64,000 nt of DNA from Pseudarthrobacter siccitolerans (GCF_030823375.1 NZ_JAUSXB010000001.1:2356001-2420000), one strand, 5' to 3'; shown: positions 44,473-53,506, counted from the stretch's first letter. Program-made: numbers and translations. Notes: generated by a model not told the origin, from the letters alone.

Positions 44473-44485
44473 CTGGTACTACCAA
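44473..44485. promoter_or_regulatory. GntR-type operator, site B
   Basis: CTGGTACTACCAA, the same palindrome with one change in the outer base. It lies about 105 nt upstream of the small protein gene at 44590. Confidence 0.6.
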
Positions 44486-44589
44486 GATTCGGGTTGTAGC
44501 GACATGCTGGTCATGTCGAATCAAAGCATGGACCTACTAATGGCCCGTAGCCCATATCTTCATCGGGTCGATAGCGAAAGGATTCTGCC

Positions 44590-44901
44590 ATGGACACTGT
44601 TGTCAAGCGGAAGCTTCCCGAGAGCAGCGCGGAAACTCGCCTGCCTCGATCTGAACCGAATGAGCAGCCCGTCGGGGTAGCAGCCTGGCGCGTCAACCAG
44701 TGGAGCCTCCTTGTGGGGCTCGATGTGGAGGTCCGGCTCGAGCCGGGACAGCGTATTACCGGTCGAGTCGATGATGCGATGCCTGACTCCACCCTCCTTT
44801 GGCTGAACACAGATGGTACGGGGAGGCGGACAATCGAAAAGTCCCGAGGGCATGAAGTTTGGCTCCACGCGCCGGTCTCGGACCTGCGCCCGCGAAGGTA
44901 G
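44590..44901 (+). CDS. Hypothetical protein, 103 residues
   Basis: The C-terminal half (residues ~38-95) reads LVGLDVEVRLEPGQRITGRV, then STLLWLNTDGTGRRTIEK, a beta-rich pattern with alternating hydrophobic residues like small barrel (Sm- or SH3-like) proteins. I recall similar short actinobacterial proteins, but no function. The ATG at 44590 has AAAGGA upstream. It is in line with the MHS transporter 87 nt downstream and behind the two GntR-type operators, so it may be part of that unit. Confidence 0.5.
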   Translation: MDTVVKRKLPESSAETRLPRSEPNEQPVGVAAWRVNQWSLLVGLDVEVRLEPGQRITGRVDDAMPDSTLLWLNTDGTGRRTIEKSRGHEVWLHAPVSDLRPRR

Positions 44902-44988
44902 AGACCGTCTGGTGTCTACTGCCCATTAACTGCATATGCGTTACACCTACATAGGCGTGAGGCCTCACGGCCCGCGCGAAAGGGACAT

Positions 44989-46326
44989 ATGAGCAACAAA
45001 TCCCCCGTCTCGAATTCTGAGGCAACAAAACCGTCGGCCGAGAAGTCTCCTCCGATCATGAAAAAAGTCGCCTTCGCGAGTTTCGTTGGCACAGCAATCG
45101 AGTATTACGACTTTTTCATCTACGGCACAGCAGCGGCGCTGGTCTTCCCGACGGTGTTTTTCCCTGAAATGACACCGGCGCTGGCCGCAACGGCATCTTT
45201 TGCCACCTTCGCCGTCGCCTTCCTTTCACGGCCCCTCGGAGCTGCAATCTTCGGCCATTTTGGTGATCGCCTGGGCCGCAAGAAGACCCTGGTTGCCACC
45301 CTGCTCATCATGGGCCTGTCAACGGTGGCCGTCGGGATTCTGCCGGGTGCTGCCGCAATCGGCATTGCCGCACCCATCATTTTGTTGATCCTTAGACTGC
45401 TGCAGGGAGTGGCGGTCGGTGGTGAATGGGCCGGCTCGGCCCTGCTCAGCGCAGAATACGCGCCAGCCAATAAGCGTGGTCTCTATGGCATGTTCACCCA
45501 GCTGGGCGTGGGCGCCGGCCTGGTGCTGACCAACCTGGTCTTCCTTGCTGTCAACTTCACCATGGGAGAAAAGAGCGAAGCGTTCCTCACCTGGGGCTGG
45601 AGGATCCCGTTCCTTTTCAGTGCCGTCCTGGTCATCATCGCGCTGTACGTGCGGCTCACCATCGAAGAGACCCCGGTGTTCCGCGCAGAGAAGGCGAAGT
45701 CGGGGGCCGTCAAGGCACCCATCGTCGAGCTGTTCCGTCACCAGGGGGGCAGGGTAGTGCTGGCAGGCGGATGTATCCTCGCAGCCTACATCTACAGCTT
45801 CATGGGCGGAACGTTCCTGCTTGGATATGCCAGCACCTCAGTGCATCACCCGCGGACGCTGATCCTGGTGGGCGGTGTTCTCGGCGGACTCGCCCTGATG
45901 GCTGTCACTGCAGTCTCGGCGATCCTCTGCGACAAGTACGGGCGCCGCGCAATGATGATCCTTGGGTTCAGCCTGGCCCTCCCCTGGTCCTTCGCAGTCA
46001 TACCCCTTCTCGATACCGGATCACCGTTCCTGTTTATCGTCGGAGTCATGGGAACGTCCGCGGTCATGGGTGTTTTCTATGGCCCGCTGGCATCCTTCAT
46101 CCCGGAACTCTTCGCTACCCGGTACCGGTACACCGGGGCCAGCCTGGCGTTCCACGTCAGCGGCATCATCGGTGGCGCCATCCCGCCGCTTCTCATCGGT
46201 GCCCTCCTCGTGTCCTATGGAAGCTGGGCAGTAGGAGCCATGATGGCAGTTCTTGTACTGCTAAGCCTGCTGAGCACCCTTGCCCTCAAAGAAACGCGTG
46301 ACGAGGCCTTGGACGCGGTCTACTAA
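44989..46326 (+). CDS. MFS transporter, metabolite:H+ symporter (MHS) family
   Basis: A 445-residue, 12-helix symporter of the MHS family (KgtP, ShiA, ProP relatives), which imports carboxylates or betaine-like compounds. Diagnostic segments are ASFVGTAIEYYDFFIYGTAA, FGHFGDRLGRKKTL, LLQGVAVGGEWAGSALL and EETPVFRAE. The ATG at 44989 has GAAAGG upstream. It lies behind two TTGGTNNTACCAA-type operators and ends at a strong hairpin. It probably imports the substrate of the 46-58 kb pathway, perhaps an organic acid. Confidence 0.87.
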   Translation: MSNKSPVSNSEATKPSAEKSPPIMKKVAFASFVGTAIEYYDFFIYGTAAALVFPTVFFPEMTPALAATASFATFAVAFLSRPLGAAIFGHFGDRLGRKKTLVATLLIMGLSTVAVGILPGAAAIGIAAPIILLILRLLQGVAVGGEWAGSALLSAEYAPANKRGLYGMFTQLGVGAGLVLTNLVFLAVNFTMGEKSEAFLTWGWRIPFLFSAVLVIIALYVRLTIEETPVFRAEKAKSGAVKAPIVELFRHQGGRVVLAGGCILAAYIYSFMGGTFLLGYASTSVHHPRTLILVGGVLGGLALMAVTAVSAILCDKYGRRAMMILGFSLALPWSFAVIPLLDTGSPFLFIVGVMGTSAVMGVFYGPLASFIPELFATRYRYTGASLAFHVSGIIGGAIPPLLIGALLVSYGSWAVGAMMAVLVLLSLLSTLALKETRDEALDAVY

Positions 46327-46363
46327 AGTCTCTTAGTCAGGGAAATCCCCGGCGTCCTAATAG

Positions 46364-46401
46364 GTGGGCTCCGAGATGAGGAAACTCATCTCGGAGCCCA
46401 C
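46364..46401 (+). terminator. Perfect 17-bp terminator hairpin after the MHS gene
   Basis: GTGGGCTCCGAGATGAG (46364-46380) pairs perfectly with 46385-46401 around a GAAA tetraloop, followed by TTGAG. It lies 38 nt after the stop. Confidence 0.85.
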
Positions 46402-46440
46402 TTGAGATCTACCTCACAAGGGCGTATCGTACTCATTAGA

Positions 46441-46462
46441 TGGATCCTGGATCCAGGATCCA
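46441..46462. promoter_or_regulatory. 22-bp perfect palindrome of GGATCC units
   Basis: Three GGATCC units overlap to form a perfect 22-bp palindrome, TGGATCC at each outer edge, 50 nt before the amidohydrolase start. The promoter of the GntR gene at 56882 has a related TTGGATCCCGGATCC (56923-56937). A dimeric GntR regulator is the likely binder. Confidence 0.65.
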
Positions 46463-46513
46463 GACAAGCTGCTTAGTTTCTCCAGCACAATGAAGTGGAA
46501 GGAAAAGATTTAT

Positions 46514-47641
46514 ATGAGTCTGGCCCAAAAAAGCGCGGCTGATGTCATGTCCTCCGGCGGTGTCCGGCCTGCCGTCGTCGATTGCGACGTTCATCCTATT
46601 CTGGAGTCTTCCGGTCAGCTGCTGCCCTATCTGGATGAGTACTGGCATGACCAGCTGGTTGCCGCGAGGACGCCGACGTATGAGCCGAACTATCACCCGC
46701 GAAACTCTGCAATCGCTCAGCGTCCCGGAACCAAGACAGCGGAAAATGGGCGAGCAGCCACTACGGTTGAAAACCTTGTTGCCGATGTCTTTAAGGACGG
46801 GTTCACGGATTTCGCGATTTTGAACTGCCTGTATGCCACTCAGCAGATTCATCAGCCGCGGCGGGAGCAGGCCCATGTCCGTGCGCTGAACACGTGGATC
46901 GCCAATGAGTGGCTGGCTAAGGACTCCAGGCTGAGGGCATCCATCGTTGTGCCCCTGGGAACACCGGAAGCCGCTGCGGCGGAAATCGATTTCTGGGCCA
47001 GCGACGACCGGTTCGTGCAGGTACTGCTGGTGGGCCAGTCCGAGTTGCTCTACGGCCGCCAGATCAATTGGCCGATCTGGGAAGCTGCAGAACGGGCCGG
47101 GCTTCCGGTTGCCATTCACATCGGAGGCGTATTCCGTCAGGCTCCTACATCTGTTGGATGGCCCGCGACGCACCTGGAATGGTATGTCGGCCAGACGTCC
47201 AATCTTGAAGCGCAGATCAGCTCGATCGTCTGTGAAGGCGTGCTTCAGAAGTTCCCGGGCACCAAGGTTGTTATCAGCGAGGTTGGTTTCAACTGGCTGC
47301 CGGCCTATATGTGGAAATTTGACAAGCTCTGGAAGAGCTACCGGCCCGACACTCCGTGGCTTGACCGGGCACCCTCGGATTTGATCCGTGAGCACTTCAG
47401 GTTCACAACCAGCCCGTCAGACGGTGCCGAGATTCCCGGGCAACTCGACAAGACCGTTGATCGTATGGGCTCAGATCGCTTGCTGGTTTACTCCAGCGAC
47501 TATCCGCACAACCATGCCTCCGGGCCACGGGACATCGAAGCGGGAACCAACGACCAAGCACTTCTGGATCGGATCTACCGCCAGAACGCCGCCGAACTCT
47601 ACAACCTGGTCGTTGCCGAAAACCGGATTGAGGGGAAATAG
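46514..47641 (+). CDS. Amidohydrolase-fold protein A
   Basis: A 375-residue protein of the amidohydrolase_2 (ACMSD/LigW-like) family. The N-terminal metal motif, normally HxH, reads V-V-D23-C-D25-V-H27-P. Later expected ligand regions are PVAIHIGG and SSDYPHNH. Family members decarboxylate or hydrolyse aromatic acids, but the company of a Rieske ferredoxin and a reductase suggests redox chemistry. The ATG at 46514 is preferred over 46490 because GGAAGGAAAAG lies upstream. It is followed by its paralogue after 5 nt; both have D25-x-H27, so they may form a heteromer. Confidence 0.82.
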   Translation: MSLAQKSAADVMSSGGVRPAVVDCDVHPILESSGQLLPYLDEYWHDQLVAARTPTYEPNYHPRNSAIAQRPGTKTAENGRAATTVENLVADVFKDGFTDFAILNCLYATQQIHQPRREQAHVRALNTWIANEWLAKDSRLRASIVVPLGTPEAAAAEIDFWASDDRFVQVLLVGQSELLYGRQINWPIWEAAERAGLPVAIHIGGVFRQAPTSVGWPATHLEWYVGQTSNLEAQISSIVCEGVLQKFPGTKVVISEVGFNWLPAYMWKFDKLWKSYRPDTPWLDRAPSDLIREHFRFTTSPSDGAEIPGQLDKTVDRMGSDRLLVYSSDYPHNHASGPRDIEAGTNDQALLDRIYRQNAAELYNLVVAENRIEGK

Positions 47642-47646
47642 GAGCC

Positions 47647-48783
47647 ATGACTACAACCAAAAGCGAAAAGGCGACTGCTTTGTCCAAGCCAGTCGTAACA
47701 ACGGGGCTTATCGACGTCGATATCCACCCTCTTCCCAAAGTCGGGGGACTCAACGAGTACTTGCCAACCGGCATCCTGAAGCAGCTTGATGAGTACGGCA
47801 TGAGGTCAACCACGGGACTCCAGCTCATCAGCGAATACCCGCAGATGTATGGCAACGCGATGCGCGCCGATGCCTGGCCCGAAGACGGCTACCCGGGCAG
47901 CGACCTGGACCTCATGCGGACGCAGCTTCTTGACCTGTACAACATTGAGCTCGGGGTGCTGCAGTGCCTCTCCCCCGGGGGTCAGACGCTGAATCCCGCT
48001 GGGCAGGCTCTGAACCCTGAAATCGGATCAGCCCTGTGCAGCGCACTCAACGACTACCAGATTGAACACCTGGTTCACCCTGAACCCCGCCTGCGTGTGT
48101 CAATGGCGGCAACCTTCGAAGCGCCCGACCTGGCTGTTAAGGAGATCGACCGCGTTGGCTCCGACCCGGCGGTCATTTCCATTCTTGGGCTGAGCAAGAC
48201 CATGGAACCGATGGGCAGCAGGAAGTACTGGCCCATCTACGAGGCGGCGGTGGCGCACAACCTGCCCATCCAGGTACACCTGTCCCAAGGAGGCGGCCAC
48301 GCCAACACGGGTACCGGCTGGACTTCGTATCACGCCGAGTACCATGTCGGTCACGTACAAAGCATCCAGTCCCAAATGCTGAGCCTCATTCTTCAGGGGG
48401 TCTTCGACCGGTTCCCCGGCCTCAAAATCATGTTCGTTGAAGGCAACGTCGCACACTTCGTCCCGTTGATTCAGCGGCTTGACTACCACTGGAAGACGCT
48501 GCGCAGTGAGGTCCCGAACCTGCAGCGCAAACCGTCTGAGTACATTCACGATCACATTTGGGCTTCCACACAGCCGATTGATGAGCCGCAGAACCCCCGG
48601 CATCTTCAGGAAATCATTGAAGAGTTCTGCCCTGACAACGTGCTCTTCGCCTCTGACTATCCGCACTTTGATTTTGACTCGCCTGAAACCGTGTTCCCGG
48701 CAAGCTTTTCGCCGGAGCTCAAGGAGAAGATCTTCAGGACCAACGGCATGCGATTCTTCGGGCTGGAGAATGGGGCAAAGTGA
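47647..48783 (+). CDS. Amidohydrolase-fold protein B
   Basis: A 378-residue paralogue of the preceding protein. Its metal motif is L-I-D23-V-D25-I-H27-P. It is richer in His around the putative site: VHLSQGGGHANTG, SYHAEYHVGHVQ, RLDYHWKTL and ASDYPHFDFDSPE. Such a set of His, Asp and Glu could bind one or two iron ions. From memory, PtmU3 of platensimycin synthesis is an amidohydrolase-fold non-heme di-iron hydroxylase, so this fold can do oxygenase chemistry. GGAG precedes the ATG. Its stop overlaps the start of the Rieske gene by 4 nt. Confidence 0.82.
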   Translation: MTTTKSEKATALSKPVVTTGLIDVDIHPLPKVGGLNEYLPTGILKQLDEYGMRSTTGLQLISEYPQMYGNAMRADAWPEDGYPGSDLDLMRTQLLDLYNIELGVLQCLSPGGQTLNPAGQALNPEIGSALCSALNDYQIEHLVHPEPRLRVSMAATFEAPDLAVKEIDRVGSDPAVISILGLSKTMEPMGSRKYWPIYEAAVAHNLPIQVHLSQGGGHANTGTGWTSYHAEYHVGHVQSIQSQMLSLILQGVFDRFPGLKIMFVEGNVAHFVPLIQRLDYHWKTLRSEVPNLQRKPSEYIHDHIWASTQPIDEPQNPRHLQEIIEEFCPDNVLFASDYPHFDFDSPETVFPASFSPELKEKIFRTNGMRFFGLENGAK

Positions 48784-49263
48784 GTAAGTACGTTGTTGCC
48801 CGGGCTGGCGAGATTGAGCCAGGGGGCCGGAAAATCATCGAACTCGAAGGACGCTCAGTGGGCGTGCTGAATGTCGATGGCGAGTACTTTGCCCTCCTGA
48901 ACCACTGCCCACACGCCGGGGCCGAACTGTGCAGATTTGGCACCATCTTTGGAGTGTCTTCCGCTGAAAAGCCTGACTCGCCCATCACCTACCAACGCGG
49001 GCCGTTCCATTCGCTGTCCGTGGCACCAGTGGGAGTTCGATATCCGCACCGGTGAGTCCTTCTACGACCCGAAAAACGCCAGAGTACGCAAGTACGACGT
49101 CGAGGTGTTCCCCGGGTCCCCGGAGGCATTGACAGACCCTGAGGGGGGCCTGCAAAAAGGGCCCTACGTCATGGAGGGATACGAGGTCAGTATCGAGGGC
49201 GAAGTCATCGTTGTGGACACGAGCCGTCGACGCAAAGAACGTCGTCCCAACATCGAGCCGTGA
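48780..49263 (+). pseudogene. Rieske 2Fe-2S ferredoxin gene with a single-base frameshift
   Basis: A Rieske-type ferredoxin of about 160 residues, starting at a GTG (48780) that overlaps the previous stop. The first iron-binding motif, NHCPHAGAELC, lies in frame 1. The second, CPWHQWEFD, lies in another frame after about 49008. Removing one of two Cs at 49007-49008 joins them as QRGPFIRCPWHQW and restores a complete protein. So the gene carries one extra base, which is either a real mutation or a sequence error. It would pass electrons from the reductase encoded next to an oxygenase. Confidence 0.85.
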
Positions 49264-49391
49264 TCTGCCGCTGACATCCGCCCCCTCCGGGGAGTCGCAC
49301 TTCCGGGGCAGCTCAGAGGTCCAAAAGGGCATCTGAGCTGCCCCACAGCAATCCACCGGTACATCCGTACCCAACTCTTACAGGTGAGACC

Positions 49392-50366
49392 ATGACCCAC
49401 GCAAAAAAGTCCTTCCCTGAGCATTCAACCGTAAATGCTCAGATCGTAGATATTGTCAATGAAGCCGAGGGTGTCGTGTCCTTGCACCTGGCGCCCGTAG
49501 AAGGCTCATTCCCTGGCTGGGAACCTGGTGCCCACATCGAGTTGAATCTTGCTCCTGACCTGATCCGCCAGTATTCGCTCTGCGGAGATCCTCAGGTACG
49601 CGACCGTTGGCGGGTTGGAGTTCTGCGCGAACCCCAAAGCCGCGGTGGATCCCAGTTCGTTCACGACAAGCTATCGGTCGGGGACGTCATCGAATGTGGC
49701 AGCCCTCTGAACAACTTCGAACTGGTCGATGCAAAAGAATACCTGTTTATTGCGGGCGGAATCGGGGTGACCCCTATTTTGCCGATGATCGCCGAGTGTG
49801 AGGCACGAGGTGCTTCCTGGCGGATGGTCTACGGCGGGCGCAACGAAAATTCCATGGCCTTCAGGGCCGAAGTGGCAAAATACGGCGACAAAGTGACCAT
49901 GTGGCCTCAGGACCGATTCGGGATCATTGATCTAAAATCGCTACTCACAGAACCAAACGACGGCCTTGCCGTCTATTGCTGCGGCCCGGGCGTGCTGCTC
50001 GATGCGGTGGAGGGGTTCTGCGCGCAGTGGCCCGAAAACACCGCAACGCTGCACCTGGAGCGGTTCCGCCCCAAGGCCGGCGCCCTCGATGGGCAAAACA
50101 CCGCGTTCGAGGTAGTGATTGATTCCTCGGGTGACGTACTAACGGTTGAGGCCGACCGGTCCATTGCAGAAACACTCGAGGCCGCCGGTATCCACGTGCC
50201 AACTTCATGTCGGGAAGGCACCTGCGGTACCTGCGAAACGGGCCTCCTCGAGGGGATCCCGGATCATCGGGACTCTTACTTGACACCAGAGGAGAAATCC
50301 TCGAACGAGATCATCATGCTTTGCTGCTCGAGGTCCTGCAGCAAACGCCTGGTCCTCGATCTGTGA
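49392..50366 (+). CDS. PDR/VanB family ferredoxin reductase
   Basis: A 324-residue reductase of the phthalate dioxygenase reductase type. It takes electrons from NAD(P)H through FMN to a plant-type 2Fe-2S centre. The FMN domain has IRQYSLCGDP, the nucleotide domain has FIAGGIGVTPILPM and YCCGPG, and the C-terminal ferredoxin domain has CREGTCGTC with a fourth Cys in MLCCSRS. The length is normal. The gap of 128 nt after the Rieske gene has no terminator. No classical oxygenase alpha subunit or P450 is encoded nearby, so its final acceptor is probably the amidohydrolase-fold pair. Confidence 0.9.
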   Translation: MTHAKKSFPEHSTVNAQIVDIVNEAEGVVSLHLAPVEGSFPGWEPGAHIELNLAPDLIRQYSLCGDPQVRDRWRVGVLREPQSRGGSQFVHDKLSVGDVIECGSPLNNFELVDAKEYLFIAGGIGVTPILPMIAECEARGASWRMVYGGRNENSMAFRAEVAKYGDKVTMWPQDRFGIIDLKSLLTEPNDGLAVYCCGPGVLLDAVEGFCAQWPENTATLHLERFRPKAGALDGQNTAFEVVIDSSGDVLTVEADRSIAETLEAAGIHVPTSCREGTCGTCETGLLEGIPDHRDSYLTPEEKSSNEIIMLCCSRSCSKRLVLDL

Positions 50367-50453
50367 TTTTACTTCTCCCGACCAGACGCGCCATAGAGGG
50401 TTGAAAACGTTGGTCGTGGCTGCAGGTCCCCGCCAGGACAAACTCAACCGTCC

Positions 50454-51419
50454 ATGCTAGTTGAAGTATTCCTTAAGGTCCTCCCACTCTTCCTTGGGAT
50501 CCTCGTTGGATACCTTGCAAGTTACTGGCCGCGATTTCAGGAGAACGCCGAGCCCGCAATCAGTGCCTTCGTGTTCTACATCGCACTACCGGCCCTACTT
50601 TTCGTCGTCGCGGCTAAAGCCGATCTGGGTGAAGGCATCCCGCCGGCCTTTCCCGCCTTGATCGTGGCTGTCACCGTTGGAGTCTCCTTAGTGAGCTTTG
50701 TTCCACTGTGGATCATCTCGAAAAGAGACCTGCCCAACAGCATTGCCGCTACGCTTTCAGCGACCTATGGCAACGTCTCCTACCTTGGGATACCAGTGGT
50801 GTTGGGCATTCTGGGCACAGCGGGCGGCCTGCCAGCAGTGATTGGCCAGCTCGTCCACAACCTCATATTCCTGCTCGGCTACCCCGTTCTTCATGAGCTG
50901 CTGTTCAGCCAGCGGGCGGACAGAGCCGGCCGATGGAAAGCGATCACCCACACGGTCTACAAAGCGATGGTGTGCAGCCCCTTAATCTGGGCCATCGTGC
51001 TCGGCATCGCCGTAAGCACGACGAAAATCTCTGTGTTCGCTCCGCTGATGGAATTCACAAGCATGCTGGCAGGAGCAGCCGCACCAGGGGCGCTATTCGC
51101 GATCGGCCTGAGCCTACGGGGCGCGGTCCGGGTTTTTCGCGGAGGCAAACTTCGTCTTACCCCTGTATGGGCGGCCGGAGTCGCCAAGCTGATCCTTATG
51201 CCAGCGGCAACAGCAGCCGCCGCTCTCATTTTCGCTCCGGACATACCTCACCCCTGGCTAATCACCCTCATCATCATGGCCGGAATGCCAACCTCAGCCA
51301 CCGCCTATGTATTGTCCCAAACCAGCGGCGGGGACGGCCGAACAGTTGCGGCAATCATCCTCGTCACCAACTTTTTCGGGATCGTCACCCTTCCCATCGC
51401 CGCACAGTTGTTCACCTAA
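50454..51419 (+). CDS. AEC family transporter
   Basis: A 321-residue AEC-type membrane carrier, distinct from the one at 2377-3303. About ten helices are visible, with the conserved broken helix in ATYGNVSYLGIPVVLGILG and the late MPTSATAYVLSQ segment. It follows the reductase by 87 nt and is probably the last gene of the amidohydrolase/Rieske operon. It could import the substrate or export an acidic product. The ATG at 50454 has only a weak ribosome site. Confidence 0.82.
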   Translation: MLVEVFLKVLPLFLGILVGYLASYWPRFQENAEPAISAFVFYIALPALLFVVAAKADLGEGIPPAFPALIVAVTVGVSLVSFVPLWIISKRDLPNSIAATLSATYGNVSYLGIPVVLGILGTAGGLPAVIGQLVHNLIFLLGYPVLHELLFSQRADRAGRWKAITHTVYKAMVCSPLIWAIVLGIAVSTTKISVFAPLMEFTSMLAGAAAPGALFAIGLSLRGAVRVFRGGKLRLTPVWAAGVAKLILMPAATAAAALIFAPDIPHPWLITLIIMAGMPTSATAYVLSQTSGGDGRTVAAIILVTNFFGIVTLPIAAQLFT

Positions 51420-51676
51420 AGGGCAGTCATCGATCCGGAGAACCAACTGGACTGCCCTGCCCGCCCCCGGCTGTCTTCAAGCGGCACATTTGTCCTTCAA
51501 TGTAAAAGGTTGCCGCGGCCGGGTGCACGCTCTGTCTACCCGGATACTCCAGACTCTGAACAGAAGCTGCGGGGCTTTGCCTGCGGGAGAAAGCACGCTT
51601 GGAACGATGGTCACCCGTCAGTCGTACGGAGGCTTATCGGTTGCACCGGAACGCCGACCGTACACACCCGGGGACG

Positions 51677-52050
51677 TGTTAACGCTAACCGAAAATAGGG
51701 CCAGTGTGCCGATCGAAAACGGGCCACAGGTTGCTGTTCTATTGTGCCTGAAGCTGCGTTCTGGTCTTGTCCCTGAGCCGGTAGCTGTTTCCGGTCAGGT
51801 TCAGGACTTCTGCATGGTGAACGATCCGGTCGATCATTGCTGAGGCCACTGTCGCGTCGCTGAAGACCTCGCCCCACCTGCTGAAGGCGAGGTTGCCGGT
51901 CAGCACCGGGAGGCGTGTTCCTAGCGGGATGAAACCAACCGGAAAAGGGGATGTAGCTGACGTCGTCAACGATGAGCAGCTTGTAACGGCGGAGCTTGGC
52001 CAGTTCCTGGGGCAGGCGTCCGGGGTCGTGGACTTCGGCCAACCTCAATA
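51677..52050 (-). mobile_element. IS21-family remnant: istB 3' part and element end
   Basis: The minus strand encodes pieces of the IstB ATPase helper: ELAKLRRYKLLIVDDVSYIP (Walker B region), then, after a deletion and frame change, FSRWGEVFSDATVASAMIDR and HHAEVLNLTGNSYRLRD. The TGTTAACGCTAACC at 51677-51690 looks like an IS21-type end. The N-terminal half of istB is missing. Confidence 0.7.
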
Positions 52051-52530
52051 CCCACCTGGTCGCGCTGTCGAACAGGACCCGGTGGCTGGCACGTGCCGCC
52101 CGGATCCCCCGGACCGGATCAGCTACGAACCCGGGCAGGCGCAGTGCGATTTCTCGTTCCCGGAGGTCGGGATACCCGTTGGCGCCGGCAAGGTCAGGGT
52201 TCTGCCGGAGCCGGTGTCATACCATTCGCGGCGCATCATTGCCCCGGATGATCCCGTCCCGGATGACCGGGGACCTGTCAGCCGGAGTGTGGGACCTGTC
52301 AGCCGGAGTGTGGGAGCTGCTCGGTGGGTTGGGCGCGGTCCCGCGGCGGCTGGTCCGCGATAACGAAACCGGCATCCGGCGGCGGAACGCTATGCCGCCG
52401 GGGTGGCGCATTCGCCGGGTCCTCGCCACTCCGATCGTTTAGGTCAAGCCTGCGGCCCGGAGATCAAGGGCGTGGTCGAGCGGCCCAGTTCCTGGAGATG
52501 TCGATCTGCCGGGCCGTCATCGCCTCACCG
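52050..52530 (+). mobile_element. IS21-family remnant: istA fragments
   Basis: The plus strand holds broken pieces of the IstA transposase: DRISYEPGQAQCDFSFPEVG, then LLGGLGAVPRRLVRDNETGI, then PEIKGVVERP and FLEMSI, with frame changes and deletions between them. It faces the istB fragment, although the two genes normally lie in one direction, so part of the element was inverted. It is non-functional. Confidence 0.7.
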
Positions 52531-52701
52531 GAGGACTACATCGATGGCCGGCACCTGGGTGTGGGGCTTACGCTGATGGCAACCTCAGTTAGACCCCTTG
52601 GACGCCAGCCCACATCATGCGGCATGACGTGGGATTTCGGCATCGGGGATGACTGGGCCGCCCGCGAGTATCAGTCGTTGTCCGGGGTACGGCAACGGCC
52701 C
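52531..52701. other. Decayed sequence between IS21 remnant and acyltransferase gene
   Basis: No intact gene. A plus frame (DDWAAREYQSLSGVRQ) may be a further transposase scrap. Confidence 0.4.
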
Positions 52702-53400
52702 TCAAAAGGTTGCTGTCAGACCCGCATCTTCGATTGCGGTGGCAAAGGCGGCAAGCACCGTTGCCGCGGCGGCCCCGTCAAGGGCCTGATGATCAAAGGT
52801 TAAGGACAAAGGAATCTGTGGGGCGCTTCCCGGGACGGCAGTGTGCATGGCTCCAATACCCAGGATGCCGACTTCGGGGGCGTTCAAAACCGGTGTGAAC
52901 CAGTGGATTCCGAGCCCTCCCAGGTTGGACACGGTGAAAGTTCCTCCGGTCATCGCGTCCATGGTGATCTTTCCAGTTTTCGCAAGTTCGATTAACTGCT
53001 TGCTCCGTTGTGCCAGTTCTTTCAGGCTGAGCCCGTTGGCGCCATGGATAACCGGAACCAGGAGGGACTTCCCGGTGTCGACGGCAAATCCAAGGTTCAC
53101 AGAGGAATGCCGCTCGATGCCCTCTGAGGTGAAGAGAGCGTTGATCTCAGTATGAGTTTCCAACACCCGCGACGCACAGTACATGATGATGTCGTTGACG
53201 GTAGGGCAGACATCATCAGGGTTCTCTGTGCTCTGTTTCTTCAGGCTTGCTCTGAGAGAGACCATGTTTGTGGCGTCGGCATATCGGGTCAGGGTGACCT
53301 GAGCCGTTTCCTGCAGTGACGCGCGCATCCGTTGGGCGGTGATTTTCCGTGCGCCCCGGACCTTGATGAGTTCCGTGCATGTGTGGTCGGTATCCTGCAT
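52702..53400 (-). CDS. 2-oxo acid dehydrogenase acyltransferase domain (E2, catalytic part only)
   Basis: About 232 residues of the 2-oxoacid dehydrogenase E2 catalytic domain, which moves the acyl group from lipoyl to CoA. The start IKVRGARKITAQRMRASLQE, the middle NLGFAVDTGKSLLVPVI and the catalytic LTFDHQALDGA (usually DHRxxDG) are seen. No lipoyl domain or subunit-binding domain is attached; a separate lipoyl carrier lies at the other end of the operon. The ATG at 53400 is preferred because residues before it, up to an ATG at 53502, look non-coding. Neither has a strong ribosome site. Confidence 0.83.
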   Translation of the reverse strand: MQDTDHTCTELIKVRGARKITAQRMRASLQETAQVTLTRYADATNMVSLRASLKKQSTENPDDVCPTVNDIIMYCASRVLETHTEINALFTSEGIERHSSVNLGFAVDTGKSLLVPVIHGANGLSLKELAQRSKQLIELAKTGKITMDAMTGGTFTVSNLGGLGIHWFTPVLNAPEVGILGIGAMHTAVPGSAPQIPLSLTFDHQALDGAAAATVLAAFATAIEDAGLTATF

Positions 53401-53506
53401 GAGTGAGCTTTCTTGAGGCTGTCGGCAGAGCGTGTCTGTTACGCCGGCTTCCGGTTGTTTGGGATCGACGCCGCGCCTTGGGGCGCGGGATTTCTTCAGC
53501 ATTCTG

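Larger units (their letters stand above)
44017..44589. other. Regulatory interval without a supported gene
   Basis: No convincing gene is seen between the dehydrogenase and the small protein at 44590. It holds two copies of the TTGGTNNTACCAA-like operator (44259-44271 and 44473-44485), listed separately. Confidence 0.5.

Noticed and set aside
46441..46462. GGATCC cluster as a cloning artefact (BamHI sites)
   Set aside because: A related two-unit form occurs upstream of a GntR gene 10 kb away, which fits an operator better.
48780..49263. Programmed frameshift in the Rieske gene
   Set aside because: The site has no slippery heptamer, and the shift fits a single duplicated C better.
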